From Prevotellaceae bacterium (GTDB lineage Bacteria > Bacteroidota > Bacteroidia > Bacteroidales > UBA932), in the NCBI GenBank assembly GCA_031288885.1, contig JAITQP010000103.1:1-10467 (forward strand): 10,467 nucleotides of DNA. The letters are read 5' to 3'. The first letter of the stretch is position 1; each line of letters starts with the position of its first letter. The translations under genes and the position numbers were made by a program. This document shows, piece by piece, positions 1 through 6,208 of this stretch. Below the pieces are notes generated by a model. That model was not told where the DNA came from and ran no database searches. It saw nothing but the letters and a program-made list of their open reading frames with translations.

Positions 1-1671
1 AAGCCTGCCGCGGTAGGGATCTATGTATCCTGTTCCTGGCTCTACGGGAATGCCGCGGATGACAATGCTGTCCGGCAGGTTATCCCACTGCGCCCGCATA
101 GCCCCTCTTGGCCTGTTATTAATGCCGGAGATAAGCCGATTTACCGCCGCCCAGCGGAAGATGTCGTCCGTTCGGAAGCCTTCGGCGGCCAGCTCCACCT
201 TCCGCTCGCGGCGCACCTCGTTAATAATGTTGTTGGGGAGCGATGGAAACTCTTTGTCGTAATTCCCCCAGCTCTCCACCTCGCTTATCTTGAGGTCGGG
301 CATCCCTACCCTACGCCTCAGCAGGTTGATGGTCTTGTTCAAATCTTCCTGCGAGATAGTCCCCAGCTCGGCCTTTGCCTCGGCGTTGATGAGCAGGGCT
401 TCGGCGTAGCGAAAGTAGATGAGGGCGGTGATACCGCGCTGCGTGGCGGCGCGCTCGCGGTCGGGGTTGTGCCCCTTGTAGAGCTGGTAACCGGTTACGC
501 ATTTGTTTTCGTTGGCGCCTACAAAGGAGGGGCACATAAAGGTATCGTTGGGCATGGTGAAGCGGAAGTGCTGACCGTCGTTGACGTAGATGGTTTGGCG
601 CAGGCGCGGGTCTCTATTTTCCACCACGCGCAGAAGGGTGCTATCGCCCCTGTAGAGGGGGCTCATGGTGATGGGCTTTCCGTCGGTGCAGAGGTAGGAG
701 TCTACCATGGACTTTGTTAAGCCCGTGCCGCCGCCGCTGGAGCTGTAGCTTGCCCAGTAGTGGGTGAATACGTTGTCGGCGTACTGCCGCCAAAAAATCA
801 CCTCCTTGCTTGCGGCGTAGCTCTCCTGATTGAAGAGCCGCCAATAGCCGGTTGCCGTGTCGCCCACGTTGTCCAGCTCGCAGGTTTTAAGGTCTATTAG
901 CTTATCCGTCACGTCGGCGGCTTTTTGGATAAACTTTTCACCGTCTTCGCCCTCCACCTTAAAGGGCGTGTTTTCCTGCTTGTGGTGTTTTTCCCACGTA
1001 CCCTCGTAGAGGGCAATTCGCGCCTGCAGGAGCATGGCGGTTTCCTTGTTCACCCGCCCGTTCCAGCCGGCCGACCTCGAGGGCAGGTACATTACCGCCT
1101 CATCCAAATCGCTCATGAGCCACTCAACAACCTTGTTGCGCGGGTCTCTGCCCTTGTGGAGCTCGCCGGTATTGTCAATGCTGAGCAAATCCTTGTAGAT
1201 GGGCAGGTCTCCAAAGCTACGGAGCTTGTTGAAGTAAAACAGCGCCCGAAAGAACAGCGCTTCGCCTACGTAACTGTTTATCTCCTCCTGATTGCCGGAG
1301 GCCTTGTGGTAGTTGGCAAAAAAGTAGTTGACGTTGCGCAGCGCCTCCCAGTCACCTACGCCCCACCCCCCGCCGTCGGCGGGGACAATGTTTTCGCCGT
1401 TGAGGCGGCTGTTGTGGTTAACGCCTATCTGCGTGTCGCTACCGTTTTTGCTGTCGAGGGTAAATATGCCCATGTTGCCATAGTCGCCGTAGCCTGGCAA
1501 AAAGGCTTCGCTGTTGTAAAAGTTGTTTACGTAAAGCTTGAGGTGCTCCGGCGTTTTCCACACCGCCCCGTCGCTCACTTTATCCTCTGGCGAGAGGTCA
1601 AGGAAATCGTCGTTGCAGGCGGCAAGCGCAAACAGCGCCGGCAGCGTAAGTATCAAAAGAAAACGATTCAT
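1..1671 (-). CDS. SusD/RagB-family outer-membrane nutrient-binding lipoprotein (3' end outside window)
   Basis: The ATG at 1671-1669 opens a frame that stays open to base 1, giving 557 residues; the C-terminus is off the left edge. The N-terminus is a lipoprotein signal peptide ending in a lipobox (LAAC, lipidated Cys at about residue 19), followed by an acidic stretch (NDDFLDLSPED) typical of SusD proteins. SusD landmarks follow: an N-terminal TPR-like helical part (YVGEALFFRALFYF), the RYAEALLINAEAKAELG helix at about 421-437, and the VRRERKVELAAEGFR helix at about 486-500 followed by RW. Family knowledge: SusD lipoproteins sit on a SusC TonB-dependent transporter at the cell surface and capture glycans or peptides. 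The substrate cannot be read from sequence. Oddity: susC normally lies directly upstream, but here the upstream gene is panB, separated by a repeat element. Typical family length is 500-650, so only the last few dozen residues are probably missing. Family assignment is secure. Confidence 0.93.
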   Translation of the reverse strand, partial: MNRFLLILTLPALFALAACNDDFLDLSPEDKVSDGAVWKTPEHLKLYVNNFYNSEAFLPGYGDYGNMGIFTLDSKNGSDTQIGVNHNSRLNGENIVPADGGGWGVGDWEALRNVNYFFANYHKASGNQEEINSYVGEALFFRALFYFNKLRSFGDLPIYKDLLSIDNTGELHKGRDPRNKVVEWLMSDLDEAVMYLPSRSAGWNGRVNKETAMLLQARIALYEGTWEKHHKQENTPFKVEGEDGEKFIQKAADVTDKLIDLKTCELDNVGDTATGYWRLFNQESYAASKEVIFWRQYADNVFTHYWASYSSSGGGTGLTKSMVDSYLCTDGKPITMSPLYRGDSTLLRVVENRDPRLRQTIYVNDGQHFRFTMPNDTFMCPSFVGANENKCVTGYQLYKGHNPDRERAATQRGITALIYFRYAEALLINAEAKAELGTISQEDLNKTINLLRRRVGMPDLKISEVESWGNYDKEFPSLPNNIINEVRRERKVELAAEGFRTDDIFRWAAVNRLISGINNRPRGAMRAQWDNLPDSIVIRGIPVEPGTGYIDPYRGRL

Positions 1672-1681
1672 GATAATCAGT

Positions 1682-1723
1682 GGTTAATGATTAATGATTA
1701 ATGGTTAATGATTAATTCCTAAT
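1682..1723. repeat. 7-bp tandem array (NNTTAAT x5 plus one variant)
   Basis: Six consecutive 7-bp units: ggttaat, gattaat, gattaat, ggttaat, gattaat, tcctaat. The array begins 10 nt upstream of the SusD-like start codon, so it forms the AT-rich leader of that gene. The same TTAATGR family, reversed, occurs at 4175-4233 beyond the proC stop. Confidence 0.9.
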
Positions 1724-1767
1724 GACGTTGTTGCAACGATGTTTGATTGATTATAGAAGCATCAGCA

Positions 1768-1922
1768 ACATTCCGTTAGGAATGTATCGCTCGGTAGATA
1801 ACGATTTACCACCGTCAGCTGGGCATTCCGTAGGAATGCCTCCTTTGGTTGCATTCCTACGGAATGCAAGATTTGTGTATGGTTGCCTTTTCTACCGAGC
1901 GATACATTCCTAAACGGAATGT
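1768..1922. repeat. Nested inverted repeats (outer 31/32-nt arms, inner 17-nt arms)
   Basis: The left outer arm 1768-1798 and right outer arm 1891-1922 are reverse complements apart from one inserted base (gtta versus gttta). Inside, 1823-1839 and 1851-1867 are exact 17-nt reverse complements separated by 11 nt. Each of the four arms also carries its own small hairpin of the form NCATTCC-N(3-5)-GGAATGN. The region can therefore fold either as one long interrupted hairpin or as four short ones. The hairpin acattcc-gtta-ggaatgt recurs at 6263-6280. It may act as a transcription terminator or RNA-stability structure for panB, but there is no trailing U-tract, so that is uncertain. Confidence 0.9.
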
Positions 1923-1980
1923 GAAAGCAACCACGGCAACCTACCGAATTTGAGCCGGATTTTCCCGTTGCGCCAGCGCC

Positions 1981-1998
1981 ATTCCTAATTCCTAATTC
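1981..1998. repeat. Short 7-bp tandem array at the panB stop codon
   Basis: Two and a half units of attccta. On the coding (minus) strand it reads GAATTAGGAATTAGG directly after the panB TGA, so the TGA and the two TAGs that follow lie in three different frames. A 22-nt stretch here (1978-1999) is identical in reverse complement to 3980-4001 in element E2. Confidence 0.8.
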
Positions 1999-2814
1999 TC
2001 AGTACTGCTCCTTTTCGTTGGGGAAGTCGCCCGACCGCACGTCGCTGACGTAGCGGGCAAAGGCGTCCCTCATTTCGTTGTACAGGTTGTGGTAGCGGCG
2101 CAGGAAGCGCGGCGAAAACTCCTGCAGCAGCCCCAGCATGTCGTGCGACACCAGCACCTGCCCGTCCACGCCGCCGCCGGCGCCAATGCCGAACACCGGC
2201 ACTTTCAGCTCGCCGGCGACCTGCCTCCCAAGCGTTGCCGGAATTTTTTCGAGCAGCACGGCAAAGCAGCCGAGCTTTTCGAGCAGGCGGGCGTCGCGCA
2301 CCAGCTTTTCCGCCTCCTCGGGGTCGCGCGCGCGGACGGCGTACGTCCCAAACTTGTTAATGGACTGCGGCGTAAGCCCCAGATGCCCCATGATGGGAAT
2401 GCCGGCGCAGAGAATGCGCTTGATGGACTCCTCTATCTCCTCGCCGCCCTCGAGCTTCACCGCGTCGGCGCCGCTCTCCTTCATGATGCGGATGGCGGAG
2501 TTGAGCGCCTCCTTGGAGTTCCCCTGATACGACCCAAACGGCAGGTCGACCACCACCAGCGCGCGCTTCACGGCGCGCATGACGGATTGCGCGTGGTAGA
2601 TCATTTGGTCGAGCGTGATGGGCAGCGTGGTTTCGTGCCCCGCCATGACGTTGGCCGCCGAGTCGCCGACTAAGATAACGTCAATGCCCACGGAGTCGAG
2701 GATGCGCGCCATGGTGTAGTCGTAGGCGGTGAGCATGGCGATTTTTTCGCCGCGCTGCTTTTTGTCGATTAGCCGCTGCGTGGTCATCACTTGTGCAGCT
2801 CCTTCTACAGACAT
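1999..2814 (-). CDS. panB: 3-methyl-2-oxobutanoate hydroxymethyltransferase (ketopantoate hydroxymethyltransferase)
   Basis: PanB transfers a hydroxymethyl group from 5,10-methylene-tetrahydrofolate to alpha-ketoisovalerate, giving ketopantoate, the first committed step of pantothenate and CoA synthesis; it is a cytosolic TIM-barrel enzyme. The 271 residues are close to the usual 260-275. Motifs seen: LTAYDY at 28-33, VGDS with metal-ligand Asp51, [10 protein letters not shown] with Asp89, KLEGG with Glu121, [10 protein letters not shown] at 141-150, LEKIPA with the likely catalytic Glu188, and GIGAG near 220. The C-terminus FPNEKEQY matches what I recall of Bacteroides PanB. An ATG nine codons in (2787-2785) has a GAAGGAG upstream, but Bacteroidetes rarely depend on Shine-Dalgarno sequences and the family usually has this N-terminal extension, so the longer start is kept. 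It lies 78 nt after proB with its own promoter box, and its stop codon touches element E1. Confidence 0.97.
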   Translation of the reverse strand: MSVEGAAQVMTTQRLIDKKQRGEKIAMLTAYDYTMARILDSVGIDVILVGDSAANVMAGHETTLPITLDQMIYHAQSVMRAVKRALVVVDLPFGSYQGNSKEALNSAIRIMKESGADAVKLEGGEEIEESIKRILCAGIPIMGHLGLTPQSINKFGTYAVRARDPEEAEKLVRDARLLEKLGCFAVLLEKIPATLGRQVAGELKVPVFGIGAGGGVDGQVLVSHDMLGLLQEFSPRFLRRYHNLYNEMRDAFARYVSDVRSGDFPNEKEQY

Positions 2815-2864
2815 AAGTATGATATTTAAGGTTGAAAATTTTGATATTTGCCGTAAATGGCCAG

Positions 2865-2872
2865 CAAAGGTA
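2865..2872 (-). promoter_or_regulatory. Candidate Bacteroidetes -7 promoter box for panB
   Basis: The minus strand reads TACCTTTG, an exact match to the Bacteroidetes -7 consensus TAnnTTTG, in the 78-nt proB-panB gap about 50 nt upstream of the panB start. No clear TTTG lies at the expected -33 distance, so only the -7 part is supported. The leader that follows is very AT-rich. Confidence 0.5.
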
Positions 2873-2892
2873 GCAAAAATTTGTTAGGGCGG

Positions 2893-3957
2893 CTACCCGA
2901 GGTGCAGATAGTCGTAGTGCACCAGCTCTTTTTCGCCCTTTTTGCCCAGCGCCTGACGGGCTTTGGCGCTGCTACACGTCACGCGGCCAACGCCCAGCGG
3001 CGCTCCGCGCTCGTCGAGGATTTTCACCACGTCGTCCTTCTCAAACTCCCCCTCGATGCGCACCACGCCAACGGGCAGGAGGCTTGCCGTGCTTTGCAGC
3101 AGCGTACTCTTTGCGCCCTCGTTGACCACGATAGCGCCCTTGGCAAACGCCTCGGAGTGGGCAACCCACCGCTTGACGCTCGACGTGGGCTTTGGCGTGG
3201 GGACAAACAGCGTGCAGAGCGGTTTTTTGTCCCCCAAGATGAGGTCGGGCAGGATGCCGTCGCGCTTGCCGTTGGCAACGTAAACCGCGACGCCGCTGGC
3301 GGCAACCCGCTGCGCGATGCCGGCCTTGGTGAGCATGCCGCCCCGCCCAAACTCGGACTTGTGCGGGGAGATGTACTGCCCCAGCGGCTGCCTCCCGCGG
3401 ATTTCGCGGATGACCTCAGCGTTGGGCGCGTCCGGCGCGCCGCTGTAGAGGCCGTCAACGTTGCTCAGGATGACCAGCGCCTCGGAGTGCGTCAGCTCGC
3501 TGATGAGCCCCGACAGCTCGTCGTTGTCGGTAAACATTAGCTCGGAGACGGACACGGTGTCGTTTTCGTTAACGATGGGGATAACGCCGTTGTCGAGCAT
3601 GGTGGCGATGCAGCCCAGCATGGTGAGGTAGTGGCGGCGCGAGCGGAAGTTTTCTTTGGTGGCGAGCACCTGCCCGCAGCAGAGGTTATGCCGTCCAAAC
3701 AGCTCGTAGTAGCGGTTGATGAGCTTTGCCTGCCCCACGGCGGAGAAGAGCTGGCGCGCCTGCACGGCGTCCAGCTTCTTGTGCGGCCTGATTTCGCTGC
3801 GTCCGGACGCCACCGCCCCCGACGATACCACAATGACCTCCACCCCCCGCTCGCGCAGCGCGGCGATTTGGGCTACCAAGCTTTCGAGCCGTCCGGCGTC
3901 CAGCGTCCCGTCCGCTTGGGTGAGCACGTTGCTGCCTATTTTTACGGTAATACGCAA
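2893..3957 (-). CDS. proB: Glutamate 5-kinase (TTG start)
   Basis: ProB phosphorylates L-glutamate to glutamyl 5-phosphate, the first and feedback-regulated step of proline synthesis, in the cytosol. The 354 residues compare with 367 in E. coli. An N-terminal amino-acid-kinase domain shows VKIGSNVLT at 5-13, VSSGAVASG at 44-52, the glutamate-binding NEND at 130-133, FTDND at 142-146, SNVDGLY at 165-171 and GRGGMLTK at 204-211. The last 75 or so residues fit the RNA-binding-like PUA domain of long ProBs. The start is TTG at 3957-3955: in-frame codons upstream offer no ATG or GTG before a TAA at 3972-3970, and the protein begins at the point expected from homologs. A 7-bp repeat array starts three bases upstream. 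proA is neither beside it nor elsewhere in the window; proC is the next gene upstream, across element E2. No promoter box was found in E2, so read-through from proC is plausible. Confidence 0.96.
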   Translation of the reverse strand: MRITVKIGSNVLTQADGTLDAGRLESLVAQIAALRERGVEVIVVSSGAVASGRSEIRPHKKLDAVQARQLFSAVGQAKLINRYYELFGRHNLCCGQVLATKENFRSRRHYLTMLGCIATMLDNGVIPIVNENDTVSVSELMFTDNDELSGLISELTHSEALVILSNVDGLYSGAPDAPNAEVIREIRGRQPLGQYISPHKSEFGRGGMLTKAGIAQRVAASGVAVYVANGKRDGILPDLILGDKKPLCTLFVPTPKPTSSVKRWVAHSEAFAKGAIVVNEGAKSTLLQSTASLLPVGVVRIEGEFEKDDVVKILDERGAPLGVGRVTCSSAKARQALGKKGEKELVHYDYLHLG

Positions 3958-3960
3958 GTT

Positions 3961-3995
3961 AATTAGGAATTAAGAATTAAGAATTAGGAATTAGG
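3961..3995. repeat. 7-bp tandem array (AATTAGG/AATTAAG x5)
   Basis: Five uninterrupted units: aattagg, aattaag, aattaag, aattagg, aattagg, followed by aatgg. The array begins three bases upstream of the proB TTG start and provides its entire AT-rich leader. Confidence 0.9.
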
Positions 3996-4035
3996 AATGG
4001 CCTTGTTGCAACAATATCTTGTTCCCGTCATTGCT

Positions 4036-4160
4036 CACGCTTTGCGCCATTGCGAGCGAAGCAATCCAGCGACGCACGCTTTGCGTTACCTTGCCCGTAT
4101 TGCTGGATTGGCTTCGCTTCGCCGTGCTACGTACAACCGGAGCTCGGCGTAGCCAATCCA
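4036..4160. repeat. Inverted and direct repeats in the core of element E2
   Basis: The segment gcgaagcaatccagc (4056-4070) is reverse-complementary, with one indel, to gctggattggcttcgc (4102-4117). A third copy, cgtagccaatcca (4148-4160), can pair with 4104-4116 (12 of 13), so two hairpins compete. The 11-mer cacgctttgcg occurs twice (4036-4046, 4075-4085). The attgcgagcgaagcaatccag type of sequence resembles intergenic palindromes I recall from many unrelated bacterial genomes; that recollection was not checked. Confidence 0.7.
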
Positions 4161-4174
4161 CAAAATCACACCAA

Positions 4175-4233
4175 CCATTAATCATTAACCATTAATCATT
4201 AATCATTAACCATTAACCATTAACCATTAATCA
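4175..4233. repeat. 7-bp tandem array (YCATTAA x8) merging with the proC stop codon
   Basis: Eight perfect units of ccattaa or tcattaa run from 4175 to 4230, and the first three bases of a ninth (tca, 4231-4233) are the complement of the proC TGA. On the coding strand it reads TGA, TTAATGG, TTAATGG and so on, placing TAA codons in all three frames within three units. Confidence 0.92.
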
Positions 4234-5019
4234 CATCATTCCCGCTTTCACGGCGTTGATAATGGCGCTTGAGAAGCCGTCGTGCTCCAGCTGGTTAATC
4301 CCCTTAATGGTTAACCCCTTTGGGGTGGTAACCCTGTCTATTTCCTTTTCGGGATGCTCGCCCGACTGCGCGAGCAGGCTGACGGCGCCCTGTAGCGTTT
4401 GCAGCATGATTTCCTTGGCGGTGTTCGGGTCAAAGCCCAGCTCCACGCCCGCCCGCATGTTTGCGCTAATGTAGCGCATGGCGTAGGCTATGCCGCAGCT
4501 TGACAGCGCGGCGGCCGCCGACATCTGGTGCTCGGGGATGAGCATAACCTTGCCCAGCCCCGCAAACAGCGCCAGCGCCAGCTCCTCCTGCTCCCGCGTC
4601 GTGCCGTCCGATGCAATGAACGTCATGCTCTGTCCGGCGGCGATGGCGGTATTGGGGATAACCCTGAAGAGGGGCGTTTCCGGCAGCTCGGCCCGTATGC
4701 GCTCCAGCGCAACGCCCCCCGCTACGGAAATCACCATGGCGCGCGGCGGCAGCGCTGGGCGCAGCTTATGCAGCGTTTCCGGCAGCGTCCATGGCTTTAC
4801 GGCAATAATGGCAACGTCCGCCTCCCTGACGGCGTTGGCGTTTTGGGTGGAGGTGTTTGCGCCCAGCGCGGCGAAAGGCTGCAGCGCCTCCGGACGGATG
4901 TCGGCAACGTACAGGTTGGCGGGCTCAACCAGCTTGAGCTGCAGCAGCCCGTGGGCAATGGCGCCGCCCATGTTGCCTGCGCCAACTATTCCTATTTTCA
5001 TGTGGGGGTAGATGCTCAT
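4231..5019 (-). CDS. proC: Pyrroline-5-carboxylate reductase
   Basis: ProC reduces 1-pyrroline-5-carboxylate to L-proline with NAD(P)H, the last step of proline synthesis, in the cytosol. The N-terminal Rossmann fold shows KIGIVGAGNMGGAI (8-21), and further motifs are AIIAVKPW, MVISVAGGV, RVIPNTA and, near the C-terminus, RVTTPKGLTIKG, which corresponds to the family signature (the usual TPGG turn reads TPKG here). The 262 residues are normal. A second ATG at 5001-4999 starts MKIGIVGAG and equals the usual family start (256 residues); the upstream ATG has the more AT-rich leader, so the first seven codons are uncertain. It has its own promoter box upstream. Its TGA stop is shared with the first bases of a 7-bp repeat array of element E2, and proB follows after that element. 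Confidence 0.96.
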   Translation of the reverse strand: MSIYPHMKIGIVGAGNMGGAIAHGLLQLKLVEPANLYVADIRPEALQPFAALGANTSTQNANAVREADVAIIAVKPWTLPETLHKLRPALPPRAMVISVAGGVALERIRAELPETPLFRVIPNTAIAAGQSMTFIASDGTTREQEELALALFAGLGKVMLIPEHQMSAAAALSSCGIAYAMRYISANMRAGVELGFDPNTAKEIMLQTLQGAVSLLAQSGEHPEKEIDRVTTPKGLTIKGINQLEHDGFSSAIINAVKAGMM

Positions 5020-5053
5020 AAAGCAATTGCGTCGTTACGTTAAAAATTTTGCG

Positions 5054-5061
5054 CAAAGATA
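5054..5061 (-). promoter_or_regulatory. Candidate Bacteroidetes -7 promoter box for proC
   Basis: The minus strand reads TATCTTTG, an exact TAnnTTTG match, within the 75-nt gap between the glycosyltransferase stop and the proC start, about 35 nt upstream of that start. No TTTG is visible at the -33 spacing. It suggests proC is transcribed separately from the glycosyltransferase. Confidence 0.5.
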
Positions 5062-5094
5062 CGCAAAATATTCCACTCCGTCAGGGTTGCCTGC

Positions 5095-6168
5095 CTAACT
5101 CGCTGCAAGGTTGAGGGCTTCGGTCACCAGCGGGGTTGCGCGGTTTACCCACGCGGCAAAGTCGGGGTTGGGCTTGTAGGTTGGCAGGTATGCCACCAGC
5201 GTTGTCAGGTCAAATACGGGCGAGGCAACCCCTGCGCCCGCGCGCATGGCGTCAAAGGCGTTGCACTCCTGCTCAATGTGCATGGGCACCATGAGCACGG
5301 GCTTTTGCAGGTACATTGCCTCGCAGATGGACTCAAACCCGCCGGTGGCGGCGTAGGCGCTGCACTGCGCCATGTGGCGGAGAAAGGAAGCGTCGTCCAG
5401 CTGGTGAAAGGTGAGGTTTTCGTCCACCGCGAGCTCGCTCGGCGCGCCTTTTTTGCCCCAGAAGAAGTGCAGCGGCACCTGCGGATTCCGGCGGTGCCAC
5501 AGCGCTACCCCCTCCGCAAGGTCGGCGTTGAGCAGGTAGCCAAGGATGTAGCCGTTGCTGCGCGCGGTTTGCCGCGCCACCTCCGCCCGCAGCAGCGGCG
5601 GGATGACGTGTATCCGCCCCTCTCGGGGCATTTCCCTGAACGAGAGCGCCAGCAGCCTGCGGGCGTTCACGGCGGTGAGGCGCGTAAAGAGCAGGAGCGC
5701 CGCTATCTTCAGGCGGCTCTTTGGGGGAAAGGCAAAGCCGGAGTGCAGAAAAAGGTACTGGTGCGCAACGCACACAAGGGGCTTTTGGGGGCGGCAAAGG
5801 GCGTAGGTCAGCCCCGTGAGGATTTCGTAGAAGTTAACGACCTGCTCGGCGCGGCTTGCCGCAATGCGCCTGCGGAGAAAGGCCACGCTGCGGAGGTAGG
5901 CGGGCAGCCGGAGCAGGCTACAGGCAATGCTTTGCCAAAATAGCGACCGCTTGCGCCTTGCCGAGAACAGAAAGTGCGGGCTCTCGAACGTCGCGACGGG
6001 GCACGGCTGCATCTTTTCGTAAAAGAACGCCGGCAGCTCCACCCGCCGGCTTTTCCCAACCAGCGTTTCCACCACCTCGTCTCCGCGGCTCGTCAGCAGG
6101 TTGTGCATGGCAATGGCCTGCGTCAAGTGCCCGCGACCCTCGCCCTGAACTATAAAAATGTACTTCAT
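5095..6168 (-). CDS. GT-B fold glycosyltransferase (MurG/GT28-like, Glyco_trans_1_3 type)
   Basis: A 357-residue predicted nucleotide-sugar-dependent glycosyltransferase. The N-terminus MKYIFIVQGEGRGHLTQAIA (glycine-rich loop 9-13, His14) is the acceptor-side loop of GT-B enzymes such as MurG. A basic, leucine-rich patch (about 70-115) could attach it to the inner face of the membrane. The C-terminal donor-binding half has GYILGYLLN near 208, FFWGKKG near 238, and GGFESICEAMYLQKPVLMVP from 276, where Glu279 or Glu283 is in the usual place for nucleotide-ribose contact. The ending HIEQECNAFDA also fits this family. Donor and acceptor are unknown. The upstream neighbour is a lipid-A-type diphosphatase, which suggests envelope glycolipid work (inference). 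The ATG lies 12 nt after a 7-bp repeat array of element E3; no promoter box is visible, so co-transcription with the metallophosphoesterase is likely. Confidence 0.88.
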   Translation of the reverse strand: MKYIFIVQGEGRGHLTQAIAMHNLLTSRGDEVVETLVGKSRRVELPAFFYEKMQPCPVATFESPHFLFSARRKRSLFWQSIACSLLRLPAYLRSVAFLRRRIAASRAEQVVNFYEILTGLTYALCRPQKPLVCVAHQYLFLHSGFAFPPKSRLKIAALLLFTRLTAVNARRLLALSFREMPREGRIHVIPPLLRAEVARQTARSNGYILGYLLNADLAEGVALWHRRNPQVPLHFFWGKKGAPSELAVDENLTFHQLDDASFLRHMAQCSAYAATGGFESICEAMYLQKPVLMVPMHIEQECNAFDAMRAGAGVASPVFDLTTLVAYLPTYKPNPDFAAWVNRATPLVTEALNLAAS

Positions 6169-6180
6169 AGGGAGCTGTTA

Positions 6181-6208
6181 GCTATTAGTTATTAGTCATT
6201 AGCTATTA
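6181..6208. repeat. 7-bp tandem array (GYYATTA x4)
   Basis: Four units: gctatta, gttatta, gtcatta, gctatta, with a degenerate partial unit before them. On the coding strand it reads CTAATAG, CTAATGA, CTAATAA, CTAATAG, then AG-rich bases up to the glycosyltransferase ATG 12 nt on. It carries stop codons in several frames just before that start. Confidence 0.85.

Larger units (their letters stand above)
1672..1998. repeat. Composite heptad-bounded palindromic element E1 (panB/SusD-like junction)
   Basis: The whole 327-bp gap between the panB stop codon and the SusD-like start codon is repeat structure; I see no gene in it. In order: a 7-bp tandem array (1682-1723), an end motif GACGTTGTTGCAACG (1724-1738), a 63-nt segment shared with element E3 (1723-1785), nested inverted repeats (1768-1922), an inverted degenerate end motif (1966-1980), and a second 7-bp array (1981-1998). 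Organisation matches the reverse complement of E2: a TTAATGR array at one end, an AATTAGG/CCTAATT array at the other. No TAnnTTTG promoter box was found on the minus strand here. REP- or MITE-like nature is inference. Confidence 0.7.
3961..4230. repeat. Composite heptad-bounded palindromic element E2 (proC/proB junction)
   Basis: The 273-bp gap between the proC stop and the proB TTG holds no gene that I can support. It has a 7-bp array (3961-3995), the end motif GGCCTTGTTGCAACA (3999-4013) resembling the E1 and E3 ends, a GC-rich core with inverted repeats (about 4036-4160), and a long 7-bp array (4175-4233). In reverse complement the array order matches E1. The right-hand inner end is weakly conserved. 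Confidence 0.7.

Noticed and set aside
925..1701. 258-residue plus-strand open frame
   Set aside because: It lies antisense to the SusD-like coding sequence, whose lipobox and family motifs are clear; it has no recognisable domain and its end runs into the heptad array.
1722..1913. 63-residue plus-strand open frame in element E1
   Set aside because: It consists wholly of the palindromic repeat structure, with no leader or similarity to suggest a real gene.
1672..1998. Integron attC-like site (GTTAGG next to an inverted repeat)
   Set aside because: The core GTTRRRY/RYYYAAC pairs are not satisfied, the neighbours are ordinary metabolic genes rather than cassettes, and the palindromes are symmetric rather than of attC form.
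1891..1998. Rho-independent terminator for panB
   Set aside because: Strong inverted repeats exist but no T-run follows on the coding strand, so a terminator could not be supported.
4001..4170. tRNA or other structured RNA gene in the proC/proB gap
   Set aside because: Hairpins are present, but there is no cloverleaf with a TTCGA-type T-loop or acceptor end; the repeat interpretation fits better.
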